A DNA stretch of 64,000 nucleotides from assembly GCA_036557885.1 (NCBI GenBank), contig DATBGS010000069.1, positions 1 through 64,000 of the forward strand. Direction: 5' to 3'. The stretch is from DATBGS01 sp036557885 (GTDB taxonomy: Bacteria; Chloroflexota; Ktedonobacteria; Ktedonobacterales; DATBGS01). The notes beneath the pieces were generated by a model. It searched no databases and was not told the DNA's origin. It worked only from the letters and a program-made list of their open reading frames with translations. Both the position numbers and the translations under genes were made by a program. Of the stretch, positions 24,665 through 33,108 are shown piece by piece (positions within the stretch are counted from its first letter, which is position 1; every line of letters starts with the position of its first letter).

Positions 24665-25456
24665 TTATCCGCCAGCCACCAGTGTCCTTTTCAACACCAG
24701 CTTATAGGCCGGATTAAACGCGCGATCACACGTTCCGCAAGAAACCGGGCGAGCATACAGCCGCACACGCGGATACTCCTTGCCGCAATACGGGCAGGCA
24801 TAAATATAGCGAATCGGGCGCGCCTGCCGCGCGGCTTTCTCACGACGGCTTGATTCCTCGCGCAGCAGCAGCCGCAACTCCTCCAGAGGATAGCCCGTAA
24901 CAGCCGCTTCATCTGCCGCAATATCATCGTAGCCATGATGTTTGTGGCGGCGCGGCTCACCCCGCACCCGATCTGACAGATGAATCAACTCATGCGCTAC
25001 CGTGACCTCAATCCCTTTGGGCAGCAGGTCAGGCTCAATAAAAATAAGATGACGATGGCGCGGCGGCAAGGGTTTTTGCTGGTCGCGGGGCAGCAGCCCA
25101 AACATCGGCAGCGTTGGCTGCGTCACCAGATGAGCGGCCTGCTCCACTGGCGCGCTGCTGCTCTGGGCATGGTGCAGCAGCCGACGCTGGCGGCGCGTCA
25201 TCGGCGGCGCGGGCAAATAGCAATAGCAGCCCAGTGCCAGCGTATTGAGGCGGCGGCCTGTCCAGCGCGCAAATTCGCGGCGGTCCTGAGTGAGCGCCAG
25301 AAAGCTCCGCTCTTCCGGGGGGAGGCCGAGCTTCTTCCAGTAGTAATCAAGCCAGCGCAGCACCTCTTCAGGCCCATGCAACGCCGGAAGGCTCTGGAGC
25401 GCCGGAGGCTCAGGCACCGGGCGGTTGCGGCTGCTCGTCCGACTAGAGGTCGTCAT
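24665..25456 (-). CDS. SprT-like zinc metallopeptidase
   Basis: A 263-residue protein. The zinc-binding motif VAHELIHLSD (about residues 155-164) is followed by HKHHGYDDIAADE, which supplies the third ligand region. A C-terminal zinc ribbon shows CPYCGKEYPRV and SCGTCDRAF. This is the SprT/Spartan-like layout of a peptidase domain plus zinc ribbon. Eukaryotic Spartan cleaves DNA-protein crosslinks; the role of bacterial members is not settled. The N-terminal 70 residues are Pro/Ser-rich then helical. There is no signal peptide, so it is cytoplasmic. The 301-base gap upstream (25457-25757) shows only an 8-9-bp inverted repeat over the next gene's stop. Confidence 0.8.
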   Translation of the reverse strand: MTTSSRTSSRNRPVPEPPALQSLPALHGPEEVLRWLDYYWKKLGLPPEERSFLALTQDRREFARWTGRRLNTLALGCYCYLPAPPMTRRQRRLLHHAQSSSAPVEQAAHLVTQPTLPMFGLLPRDQQKPLPPRHRHLIFIEPDLLPKGIEVTVAHELIHLSDRVRGEPRRHKHHGYDDIAADEAAVTGYPLEELRLLLREESSRREKAARQARPIRYIYACPYCGKEYPRVRLYARPVSCGTCDRAFNPAYKLVLKRTLVAGG

Positions 25457-25757
25457 GGCTGTTCCCCTCCGGGCAAATAAGGTGAAGACAACGGCTCATG
25501 CGATCATCGGCGGCTCTTTCAGGAGCCACCCACCCCCCTTCTAAAAAATCATCCACCGGCTTTCGCATGTACCTATCCGGCACACGTGTGTTCAGCCAGA
25601 GCGAAACCATTCACCCTCGCTTGCTCCAGTGTACTCGCTGTCTGTTTCTTTGCGCGACAACCGAGCGTAAATCGTTTCGGAGATGTACATCCATATAACG
25701 GGCTAACCCATCGTAGGTATCTCCCACCGCTTGTGGAGTAACCTGAACACACCTGGA

Positions 25758-26666
25758 TTACTCCACCCCCACCTGCACTTCCTCCATGCCGTCCAGCAAA
25801 TAGCCATAGGACATCTGGGGCGTGTTATGCGCAAAGCCAACCTTGCCCTGCCGATCAATCAAAATCAGACCGCCAGTGCCCCCCAGCCGCTCGGCCAGCA
25901 GGCGAATCGCAGCATCTGCCGCTGACTGGGCCGACATCCCATGCGCCAGAAACTCGCAGGCCCGCCGCGCCAACATCAGCCGAATAAAGTATTCGCCATG
26001 CCCGGTAGACGAAACCCCGCCCAGGCCATCTTCGGCATAGAAACCGCATCCTATTACGGGCGTATCACCAACCCGCCCAAGATGCTTATTGGGCATCCCA
26101 CCCGTTGAAGTCGCTGCCGCGATATGCCCCTGGCTATCAATCGCTACAGCGCCTACCGTGCCATGTTTGTCGTTGCCCGTATCCGCCACCGGCACGCCCG
26201 TCCCATCGCCAGCACGATAGCCCTGGCGCCAGCGCTCCAGTTGCACCGGAGTAATCAAGTCTTCCTGCTGGCACAGCGCCATCCCCTGCTCCTGCGCAAA
26301 CTGCTCGGCGCCTTCGCCAACTAGCATGACATGTGGGCTGTGTAGAATCAGCCGCGCCAGCAAAATCGGATTCTTAATGTGCTTCAAGCTGGCCCCCGAC
26401 CCTGCATCCAGCGTCGCCCCATCCATCACCCCGGCATCAAGCTCCGCCTCGCCCTTGATATTGAGCGTTGAGCCGGTTCCGGCGTTAAAATTGGGCGCGT
26501 TTTCCATATACACCACCGCGCGGATGGCCGCCTCCAGCGCAGAGCCACCAGCCTTGAGTGATTCCCAGCCTGCCAGCACCGCCTTGCGACAGCCATCTTT
26601 GGCAAGGTCTTGACGCCCCGGCAAAATATCTCCCGCACCCCCATGCACAATCAGCGCAATCGCCAT
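25758..26666 (-). CDS. iaaA: isoaspartyl peptidase / plant-type L-asparaginase
   Basis: A 302-residue N-terminal-nucleophile hydrolase precursor. It would cut itself before the Thr in KHGTVGAVAIDSQGH (about residue 172) to give alpha and beta chains. Other family marks: the opening ALIVHGGAGDI, NFNAGTGSTLN, the substrate-binding RVGDTPVIGCGFYAED and SSTGHGEYFIR. The product removes isoaspartyl residues from peptides and hydrolyses asparagine. The last 40 residues end in a hydrophobic beta stretch, as usual. It is divergent from the Mrr-like gene. Confidence 0.94.
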   Translation of the reverse strand: MAIALIVHGGAGDILPGRQDLAKDGCRKAVLAGWESLKAGGSALEAAIRAVVYMENAPNFNAGTGSTLNIKGEAELDAGVMDGATLDAGSGASLKHIKNPILLARLILHSPHVMLVGEGAEQFAQEQGMALCQQEDLITPVQLERWRQGYRAGDGTGVPVADTGNDKHGTVGAVAIDSQGHIAAATSTGGMPNKHLGRVGDTPVIGCGFYAEDGLGGVSSTGHGEYFIRLMLARRACEFLAHGMSAQSAADAAIRLLAERLGGTGGLILIDRQGKVGFAHNTPQMSYGYLLDGMEEVQVGVE

Positions 26667-26742
26667 TGATCACCTCAATCTCTCAGATCACATCTCTTTT
26701 CTTCGATGTGCCGCCATTCTATCAAGAATGTCAACCATTTCA

Positions 26743-26771
26743 CTGACAACGGCCAACAAACAGATGATAAT
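26743..26771 (+). promoter_or_regulatory. promoter of the Mrr-like gene
   Basis: CTGACA (26743-26748) and GATAAT (26766-26771) are 17 bases apart. The predicted start near 26778 lies after the first in-frame ATG (26774) and so favours the start at 26810. Confidence 0.55.
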
Positions 26772-26809
26772 AAATGGGAAGGAAAAATGAGAACGAAAGC
26801 GAGGCTCCT

Positions 26810-27436
26810 ATGAGCAGAAGCAGAAAACGCAAGAAAGCGCCGCGCCACCTCCAGATGAGTCTGGTATTGCTTGCCCTGGCAGCGCTGGTTCTGCTTGCAT
26901 ACCTGATCATCATCCATCTCTGGCTGCTGGCAGCCCTGGTTGGTATTTGCGCGCTGATTGGTGGCGGGGTGGCTGTCCTGCTGGCTCAACGCCATACGCG
27001 GCAGCGAGCGATGTGGCGCGAGCGCATCAAAACGCTCAATGACCTTATTCGGCTCACGCCCACACAATTTGAACTCATCACCGTTGAGCTTTTACGCACG
27101 CAAGGCTTTCGTCACGTGCGTCATACCGGCGGCGGTGGCGATCTGGCGGCAGACATCATCTGCTACACCCCGCAGGGGCAGCGTGCCGTTGTCCAGTGCA
27201 AACGCTACGCCCCGCAACATCACGTTGGCTCACCAGATATTCAAAAATTTATTGGCATGGTGCGCGTCCACCACCATGCCGAGGTGGGCATCTTCGTCAC
27301 CACGTCCACCTACACGCACCCCGCCAGAACGCTTGCCAAACAGCACAACTTTATGCTCCTGGATGGCCCGTATCTGGAGGGGCTGGTTCAGCAGTTCCTT
27401 CTCCAACAGCAGCAACAGGTGCCTGCTCCCGTCTAA
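26810..27436 (+). CDS. membrane-anchored Mrr-like restriction endonuclease-fold protein
   Basis: A 208-residue protein. The first part is basic (SRKRKKAPRH), then two adjacent hydrophobic helices (residues about 20-42 and 45-60), then a soluble domain. That domain is the Mrr_cat type of PD-(D/E)XK nuclease: LTPTQFELITVELLRTQGF, GGGGDLAADIICYTP with the catalytic Asp, and VVQCKRYAP with the Gln-x-Lys variant. It ends in FVTTSTYTHPARTLAKQHN and a helix. Membrane-tethered Mrr-like proteins are widespread but poorly understood; cleavage of foreign or modified DNA is possible. The ATG at 26810 has GAGG 5 bases upstream and follows the predicted transcript start. It is single, followed by the CoA-transferase gene 58 bases on. 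Confidence 0.8.
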   Translation: MSRSRKRKKAPRHLQMSLVLLALAALVLLAYLIIIHLWLLAALVGICALIGGGVAVLLAQRHTRQRAMWRERIKTLNDLIRLTPTQFELITVELLRTQGFRHVRHTGGGGDLAADIICYTPQGQRAVVQCKRYAPQHHVGSPDIQKFIGMVRVHHHAEVGIFVTTSTYTHPARTLAKQHNFMLLDGPYLEGLVQQFLLQQQQQVPAPV

Positions 27437-27494
27437 AAATTGTAGAATGCGGGTGCCTTACATGCTGATATGCTGCTAGAGGAGAACACATTGG

Positions 27495-28703
27495 ATGACC
27501 ACTCCCTCCAACCGCCCGCTGCCGCTGGCGGGCGTGCGCGTGCTTGATCTTTCCCGTTTGCTCCCTGGTGGGCTGGCCTCGCAGATGCTGGGCGACCTGG
27601 GTGCTGATGTCATCAAAGTGGAGGAGCCAGGGCTGGGCGACTATGGCCGCTTTATGCCACCACTCATCAACGGCATGAGCCTGTATTACCTGGCGATGAA
27701 CCGCAACAAGCGCAGCCTGTCTTTGAATCTCAAAACCGAGTCGGGCCGCGCCGTCTTCCGGCGGCTGGCGCGAGATGCAGATGTTGTGCTGGAGAGCTTT
27801 CGCCCTGGCGTCATGGAGCGGCTGGGCGTGGGCTACCCCCAGCTACGCGAGATCAATCCGCGCATCATCTACTGCGCCATCAGCGGCTATGGGCAGGAGG
27901 GACCATACCGTCTACGCGCCGGGCACGACCTGAACTATGTTGGCTATGCTGGCCTGCTGAATCATAACCGCGAAGGCGATGCCCTGCCCACGATGCCCGC
28001 AACCCAACTGGCCGATATTGCCGGAGGCACGCTTCCGGCGGTGATTGGCATCCTGGCAGCCCTGGCGGGTCGGGCCACCTCCAGCGAGGGCCGCTTTGTG
28101 GATGTCTCCATGATGGAAGGTGCGCTGGCGCTGATGCCTCTGCTGGCTGCAACGACCCTCAACAGCGGCAAAGAACCCGCGCCGGGCGCCGGGCATCTGC
28201 AAGGCGGCCTCCCGGCCTACCATGTCTACGCCACGAAAGATGGCAAAGCGGTCACGCTGGGCGCGCTGGAACCTAAGTTTTGGGCAACCTTCTGTGAGCG
28301 CGCCGGGCGCCCTGACCTGCTGCCACTGCATCAGCCGGCCAACGCCGAAGAACGCGAGCGCGCGACGAATGAGCTAAAGGCGCTTTTCCTCACCAGAACG
28401 CGCGACGAGTGGGTTGCTGAGTTTGGCGAGCTTGAAGCCTGCCTGGGGCCAGTGAATACGCTGACCGAGGCGCTGAGCGACCCGCAGGTGGAAGCGCTGG
28501 GCATCGTGCGGCGCGTCACCTTCGGTGAAAGCGGCGCAGTGGGCACGCTGGCGCTGACTCCGCGCATCGAAGACGTACCCTTTGAGGTGCGTCACACCCC
28601 GCCCGCCCTGGGCGAGCAAACCCGCGAGATTTTACTGGCAGCAGAGTATACTGAGGAAGAATTAACCCGGCTACGCGATGAGGGCGCCATCTGGTGGCCC
28701 TGA
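27495..28703 (+). CDS. family III CoA-transferase / alpha-methylacyl-CoA racemase-like (CaiB/BaiF)
   Basis: A 402-residue enzyme. Typical opening PLAGVRVLDLSRLLPGGLAS, GADVIKVEEPGLGDYGR, YYLAMNRNKRSLSLNLK, SFRPGVMERLGVGY, and GHDLNYVGYAGLL (about residue 145), the segment that in methylacyl-CoA racemases carries catalytic His. The nucleophile-region Asp of transferases lies in PATQLADIAGG. These blocks resemble the racemase branch more than formyl-CoA or carnitine transferases. Substrate is unknown; branched-chain acyl-CoA is a guess. It is followed closely by two GNAT genes. Confidence 0.88.
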   Translation: MTTPSNRPLPLAGVRVLDLSRLLPGGLASQMLGDLGADVIKVEEPGLGDYGRFMPPLINGMSLYYLAMNRNKRSLSLNLKTESGRAVFRRLARDADVVLESFRPGVMERLGVGYPQLREINPRIIYCAISGYGQEGPYRLRAGHDLNYVGYAGLLNHNREGDALPTMPATQLADIAGGTLPAVIGILAALAGRATSSEGRFVDVSMMEGALALMPLLAATTLNSGKEPAPGAGHLQGGLPAYHVYATKDGKAVTLGALEPKFWATFCERAGRPDLLPLHQPANAEERERATNELKALFLTRTRDEWVAEFGELEACLGPVNTLTEALSDPQVEALGIVRRVTFGESGAVGTLALTPRIEDVPFEVRHTPPALGEQTREILLAAEYTEEELTRLRDEGAIWWP

Positions 28704-28714
28704 GAAAGTCAGAA

Positions 28715-29686
28715 ATGGAAAATATTACACCACTCCCGTCAGGTTATACGCTGCGGCGTCCCACATCGGATGACCTTGAGGCCGTCACGGACCTCATCAA
28801 CGCTTGCAGCATTGACGAATATGGGCTGCCGGATATTACTGCTGGCGACCTGCGCAGCGATTGGCAGCAGCCCGGCTTCGACCTGGCAACCGACGCCTGG
28901 GCGGTCCTCGCTCCCCAGGGGCAGATAATTGCCTATGCCGACCTAATCAAGGAACATGGGCATTTCTTCGCCTTTGTCCGCACCCACCCGGCCCACATCG
29001 GCCAGGGCATGGCTACAGCCCTGCTGGGGCTGGCCGAAGCCAGAGCAGGTGAGCGAGAGAATGAACTACCGCCAGAAGGGCCTCATATCATACGAGCATT
29101 CACCACTGGCGTCAATCAGAGCGGGCAGCGGCTGCTTGAACAGCGCGGGTATCGGGCAATCCGTTATTTCTGGCAAATGAAGATCACGCTGACAGACGCA
29201 CCGCCAATTCCCGCCTGGCCCGCTGGCACCGTTGTACGCACCCTTGCTCCAGGCGAAGACATGCAGCCCATTCACCAGGTTGTGGACGAAGCATTTCGAG
29301 ATCACTGGGAACCTGAACCAATTGATTTTACGGAGTGGGAGCAGCGTTGGAGAGAGCGGGCGGGGTTCGATCCTTCGCTCTGGTTCATTGCCTTGGATGG
29401 AACTGAGATAGCGGGCGTGGCGCTTTGCCGCTATCGCGTTAGGGTGGCCTGGGTCGGCCAGTTGGCGGTGCGGCGTCCCTGGCGCAAGCAAGGGCTAGGA
29501 CTGGCCCTGCTCCAGCACGCCTTTAGCGAGTTTTATCGGCGCGGCGAGCGCGAGATCGGGCTGGGCGTAGATGCTCAAAACCTGACTGGCGCCACCCGGC
29601 TCTACGAAAAAGCGGGCATGCGCGTCTTCAAGCAGTATGATACTTATGAGAAGCCCTTGCGCTCAACCATGAAGGAGCAAGCATGA
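28715..29686 (+). CDS. double-domain GNAT acetyltransferase (copy 1)
   Basis: A 323-residue protein with two GNAT folds in tandem. The N-terminal domain (about 10-155) keeps HPAHIGQGMATALLGLAEA, an acetyl-CoA loop with a weak R/Q-x-x-G-x-G/A pattern. The C-terminal domain (about 170-320) has the strong form, LAVRRPWRKQGLGLALLQHAF, followed by LGVDAQNLTGATRLYEKAGM. The ATG at 28715 aligns with the start of the neighbouring paralog; a GTG at 28694 would overlap the CoA-transferase. It overlaps copy 2 in an ATGA. Substrate is unknown; MshD-type mycothiol synthase and antibiotic N-acetyltransferases share this two-domain layout. Confidence 0.85.
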   Translation: MENITPLPSGYTLRRPTSDDLEAVTDLINACSIDEYGLPDITAGDLRSDWQQPGFDLATDAWAVLAPQGQIIAYADLIKEHGHFFAFVRTHPAHIGQGMATALLGLAEARAGERENELPPEGPHIIRAFTTGVNQSGQRLLEQRGYRAIRYFWQMKITLTDAPPIPAWPAGTVVRTLAPGEDMQPIHQVVDEAFRDHWEPEPIDFTEWEQRWRERAGFDPSLWFIALDGTEIAGVALCRYRVRVAWVGQLAVRRPWRKQGLGLALLQHAFSEFYRRGEREIGLGVDAQNLTGATRLYEKAGMRVFKQYDTYEKPLRSTMKEQA

Positions 29687-30672
29687 CCAGTATATCTCCC
29701 TCAGGCTTCACCGTACGAGCGCCTACGCTGGACGACGTGCAGCCAGCCACAGACATGCTCAACGCCTGCGCCTGCGCCGAAGGCAGAAAGATTACCTTCA
29801 CCCCAGAGGATGTGCGCAGCAAATGGCAGGCTCCTTTCTTCGCTTCACACCTCCAAACAGATGCCTGGGTCGTGCTTGCCCCTGATGGACAAATCGTTGG
29901 CTATGCTGACGTGGAGTGGAGAAGTCAGGGGCGCTTTGGCGCAGTCGCCTACGTACATCCTGATCACACTGGAAAGGGCATCGGGCGGCATCTTGTCAGG
30001 CTGATAGAAGCGCGAGCGCGCCAGCGCATTCCCGAAGAGCCGCCCGATGTGCGCGTGACACTTACCAACTTCATCAACCACGCCAACACAGCCGCCTGTA
30101 ATCTACTAGGGCAAGAAGGTTACAGGCCAGAGCAATACGACTGGATTATGGAGATTGAACTGAAAGAAGCGCCACAGCCTCCTGCCTGGCCGGAGGGCAT
30201 CGCCCTGCGCGCGTTTGTTGCCGGGCAGGATGATCGCGCCGTCCATAACGCCTGGGAAGAAGCCTTTGCCGATCACCGGGGCCATATACCCATCCCGTTT
30301 GAGGAGTGGTATCAGCGCATGCAGCAGCGCGAGAACTTTGACCCCTCACTCTGGTTTCTGGCAATGGATGGCGCTGAAATCGCTGGAATAGCGTTGTGCT
30401 CTGCCCAGGCAGGGCGCGCTGATGTCGAAGACCTGGCCGTGCGGCGCCCATGGAGGCGCAAGGGGTTGGGCATAGCCCTGCTGCGGCACGCCTTTGGCGA
30501 ATGTTACCGGCGCGGCCTCCAGACAGTAGCCCTGGGCGTGGATGCCGAGAGTCTTACCGGAGCCACACGCCTCTACGAACGCGCAGGCATGCACATTTTG
30601 TGGCAATATGACCGTTATCGCAAAGAACTGCGCCCTGGCATAGATCGAAGCGTGCAGGCGCTTGTAGGGTAG
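29683..30672 (+). CDS. double-domain GNAT acetyltransferase (copy 2)
   Basis: A 329-residue paralog of the preceding gene, with the same two-domain order. Its N-domain has HPDHTGKGIGRHLVRLIEARA, which keeps the acetyl-CoA loop better than copy 1. Its C-domain has LAVRRPWRRKGLGIALLRHAF and LGVDAESLTGATRLYERAGM. The two share whole phrases such as FDPSLWF.A.DG.EIAGVALC, so a local duplication is clear. Start by ATGA overlap with copy 1. The ligand cannot be inferred. Confidence 0.87.
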   Translation: MTSISPSGFTVRAPTLDDVQPATDMLNACACAEGRKITFTPEDVRSKWQAPFFASHLQTDAWVVLAPDGQIVGYADVEWRSQGRFGAVAYVHPDHTGKGIGRHLVRLIEARARQRIPEEPPDVRVTLTNFINHANTAACNLLGQEGYRPEQYDWIMEIELKEAPQPPAWPEGIALRAFVAGQDDRAVHNAWEEAFADHRGHIPIPFEEWYQRMQQRENFDPSLWFLAMDGAEIAGIALCSAQAGRADVEDLAVRRPWRRKGLGIALLRHAFGECYRRGLQTVALGVDAESLTGATRLYERAGMHILWQYDRYRKELRPGIDRSVQALVG

Positions 30673-30716
30673 TTTTGTGTGAAAACAGCATCGTGTAATA
30701 GGGGAGATTAGAGAGC

Positions 30717-31898
30717 ATGTCCTTGGAACTTGGCCCCGCATTGGAGCGGGCAAAACAGCAGCAAGAGCGCTTTTTGAGCGAACTCAAAACCATCGTGAAT
30801 ATAGATTCCGGCACCTACACCAAGCCCGGAGTAGATCAGGTGGCGCAGTGGATGCAGGGGCGGCTGGAAGCCAGCGAATGCCATGTCACCGTCCAGCAGC
30901 AAAAAGAGTACGGCAATCATCTCGTGGCTACCCGGCGTGGGAGCGGCAAGGCGCGTATTTTGGTGATTGGGCACATGGATACCGTCTTCCCTGATGGTGA
31001 AGTGCAGCGCCGCCCCTTCACAGTGAAAGATGGCCGCGCCTATGGCCCCGGCATACTGGATATGAAATCGGGCCTGCTGCTGGGCCTGCACGCGCTGGAC
31101 CTGCTGCGCGCCGAGTCCCTGGAAAACTTCGCCAGCATCACCTTTCTGTGCAACAGCGATGAAGAGATTGGCTCGCCCTCCAGCAAGCCCCTCGTGCGCG
31201 AACTCGCCAGCCAATCGGATGTCGCGCTGGTGCTGGAGCCGGGGCGCGAACTGGATGAAGTTGTCACCTCGCGCAAGGGCGTGGGCAATTATCGCCTGGA
31301 GGTGCGCGGCGTCTCGGCGCACGCGGGCGTCGAGCCGCACAAGGGCCGCAGCGCCATTCTGGAACTGGCGCACAAGATTGTGGCATTGCAGGCGCTCAAT
31401 GGCACGATTCCGGGCGTGACGGTCAATGTTGGCGTCGTAGGCGGCGGCGAACGGCCCAACGTCGTCCCAGACCATGCGCATGGCGTAATTGATATGCGCG
31501 CTGCTGATCGCCCAGGCATCGCGGCAGTTGAAGAGGCATTCAAAAAAATTGCCGCGCAGGTCACAGTGCCAGACACACACACCACGATTACCGGCCAACT
31601 GGCCCATCTGCCCTTTGAGGCCACGTCTGGCAATCAGGCGCTCTTTAAGCTGGCCCAGGCTGAGGCGGCTCGCCAAAACATCGCGCTCAAGGGCATCTCC
31701 ACTGGCGGCGGCTCTGATGGCAACACCACCGCCACGCTCATCCCCACGCTCGACGCGCTGGGCGTGGCTGGCGGTCTGGCGCATAACCCCGGCGAATACA
31801 TCGTCGTGGATTCGATTGCCCCACGCATGGTCTTGCTGGCCGGGTTGCTGGCGCGTATTGGCGACACGTTCCTTGAGGGAGGCTTGCAATTGCCATGA
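30717..31898 (+). CDS. M20 family metallopeptidase, glutamate carboxypeptidase-like
   Basis: A 393-residue di-zinc peptidase. Zinc ligands and catalytic residues are in place: GHMDTVF (His, Asp), GPGILDMKSG (bridging Asp), NSDEEIGSPSS (catalytic Glu then ligand Glu), LVLEPGRE, and a late His in GGLAHNPGEYIVVDS. The lid or dimer domain runs about residues 180-295. The set resembles carboxypeptidase G2 and ArgE/DapE. It begins a compact plus-strand run: the next gene starts in its stop codon (ATGA), which suggests the peptidase and aminotransferase are coexpressed for amino acid or peptide catabolism. No signal peptide, so it is cytoplasmic. Confidence 0.92.
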   Translation: MSLELGPALERAKQQQERFLSELKTIVNIDSGTYTKPGVDQVAQWMQGRLEASECHVTVQQQKEYGNHLVATRRGSGKARILVIGHMDTVFPDGEVQRRPFTVKDGRAYGPGILDMKSGLLLGLHALDLLRAESLENFASITFLCNSDEEIGSPSSKPLVRELASQSDVALVLEPGRELDEVVTSRKGVGNYRLEVRGVSAHAGVEPHKGRSAILELAHKIVALQALNGTIPGVTVNVGVVGGGERPNVVPDHAHGVIDMRAADRPGIAAVEEAFKKIAAQVTVPDTHTTITGQLAHLPFEATSGNQALFKLAQAEAARQNIALKGISTGGGSDGNTTATLIPTLDALGVAGGLAHNPGEYIVVDSIAPRMVLLAGLLARIGDTFLEGGLQLP

Positions 31899-33052
31899 AA
31901 GGTGTCTTACCCGCGTTTCAGACTATCGGCATCAGCCCGATTTTCCATATCCAGGCGCAAGCTTCCCAGAGTCCCGGCTGCATTCGCCTGGAGATTGGCG
32001 AGCCAAATTTTCAGACGCCCGCGCATATCCGCCACGCGGCAGAGGCCGCCCTTGAGGAGCGCCTGCTCACCTATGGGCCACCGCAAGGGCTGCCCTCCCT
32101 GCGCGAGGCGCTGGCTGCCAAGCTCCAGCGTGTGAATGGCTATACGACGAACCCAGGCGAAATCTGCATCGCCCCAGGCGGCACCGGCGCGCTGATGGCC
32201 GCGCTTCAGGTCATCTGTGGCCCAGGCGACGAGGCGCTGATCCCTGACCCTGCCTGGCCGCTCTATACCCATATGCTCAACTGCATCGGCGCGCAGGCCA
32301 GCTACTATCGCCTCCAGCCAGAAACCGGCTGGCTCCCCAATCTGGACGAACTGGAGCGGCTGGTCACGCCGCGCACCAGGTTGCTGCTCATCAACAGCCC
32401 GGCCAACCCAACGGGCGCCGTCTTCCCGCGCGCGCTGGTGGAGCAATTGATCGCCTTTACCCAGCGCCACGATCTCTACCTGCTCAGCGACGAAGCCTAT
32501 GATGAACTGGTCTATGAGGGCCAGCACATCAGCCCGGCAGCCCTCTGCGACGATGGGCGCGTCATCAGCGCCTATACCTTCTCCAAAACCTACGCTATGA
32601 CTGGCTGGCGCATTGGCTATACCGTCGCCAGACCAGAGGTGACGAAGGGCATCATCAGCGTCAATAACGCTATGTGCAACAACGTCACACATGTGGCGCA
32701 GTGGGCAGCAGAAGCCGCGCTTGCCGGGCCGCAGGCGTGCGTGGATGAGATGCGCGAAGCCTATCATCAACGCCGCGACGCAGTGCTGGAGATTCTGCGC
32801 AGCTACGGCGTTCCGACACAGGCACCGCGTGGCGCCTTCTACGTGCTCATAGACATTTCAGCGGCAAGACTGCCTCCGCTGGAATTTGCGCTGCGCCTGC
32901 TCACCGAGCGCAACATTGCCGTCGCGCCGGGCAGCGTCTTTGGGAACACGATTGATGGCTACGCGCGTATCTCGCTCGCCAGCGCCCTGAGCGACCTGCA
33001 AGCGGGGATTGCTGGGCTGTGCGAGTTTGTGCGGGAGCAGGCGCGTTCGTAG
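31895..33052 (+). CDS. class I/II pyridoxal-phosphate aminotransferase
   Basis: A 385-residue aspartate aminotransferase-fold enzyme. Seen: RLEIGEPNFQTP, GPPQGLPSLREALA, the cofactor-binding APGGTGALMAALQ, NSPANPTGAVFPRA with the conserved Asn and Pro, YLLSDEAYDELVYEG, and the Schiff-base Lys in YTFSKTYAMTGWRIGY (about residue 232). The C-terminal Arg lies in GYARISLASALSDLQ. Substrate is uncertain; it resembles AspB-like enzymes with wide range. It overlaps the M20 peptidase by 4 bases. Its last codons lie in a stretch of short tandem repeats that continues to the next gene. Confidence 0.92.
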   Translation: MKGVLPAFQTIGISPIFHIQAQASQSPGCIRLEIGEPNFQTPAHIRHAAEAALEERLLTYGPPQGLPSLREALAAKLQRVNGYTTNPGEICIAPGGTGALMAALQVICGPGDEALIPDPAWPLYTHMLNCIGAQASYYRLQPETGWLPNLDELERLVTPRTRLLLINSPANPTGAVFPRALVEQLIAFTQRHDLYLLSDEAYDELVYEGQHISPAALCDDGRVISAYTFSKTYAMTGWRIGYTVARPEVTKGIISVNNAMCNNVTHVAQWAAEAALAGPQACVDEMREAYHQRRDAVLEILRSYGVPTQAPRGAFYVLIDISAARLPPLEFALRLLTERNIAVAPGSVFGNTIDGYARISLASALSDLQAGIAGLCEFVREQARS

Positions 33053-33108
33053 CGTTCGCAGCGTATACAGAGTTTACAGAGTTTACAGCGTTGACGGGGA
33101 CAGCAAAA

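Noticed and set aside
25733..25766. 9-bp inverted repeat over the iaaA stop
   Set aside because: No T-run on either strand and a 16-base loop; likely chance.
29371..29390. tRNA T-loop-like GGTTCGATCC
   Set aside because: It lies inside the GNAT gene and no acceptor or anticodon stems can be formed around it. A similar GGTTCGAA in murJ was rejected for the same reason.
30708..31889. 393-codon open frame antisense to the M20 peptidase
   Set aside because: It mirrors the peptidase gene exactly and has no domain; the peptidase has all metal ligands.
33019..33108. N-terminal extension of the MFS exporter from GTG at 33019
   Set aside because: It overlaps the aminotransferase, has no ribosome site, and encodes repeats unlike any transporter start.
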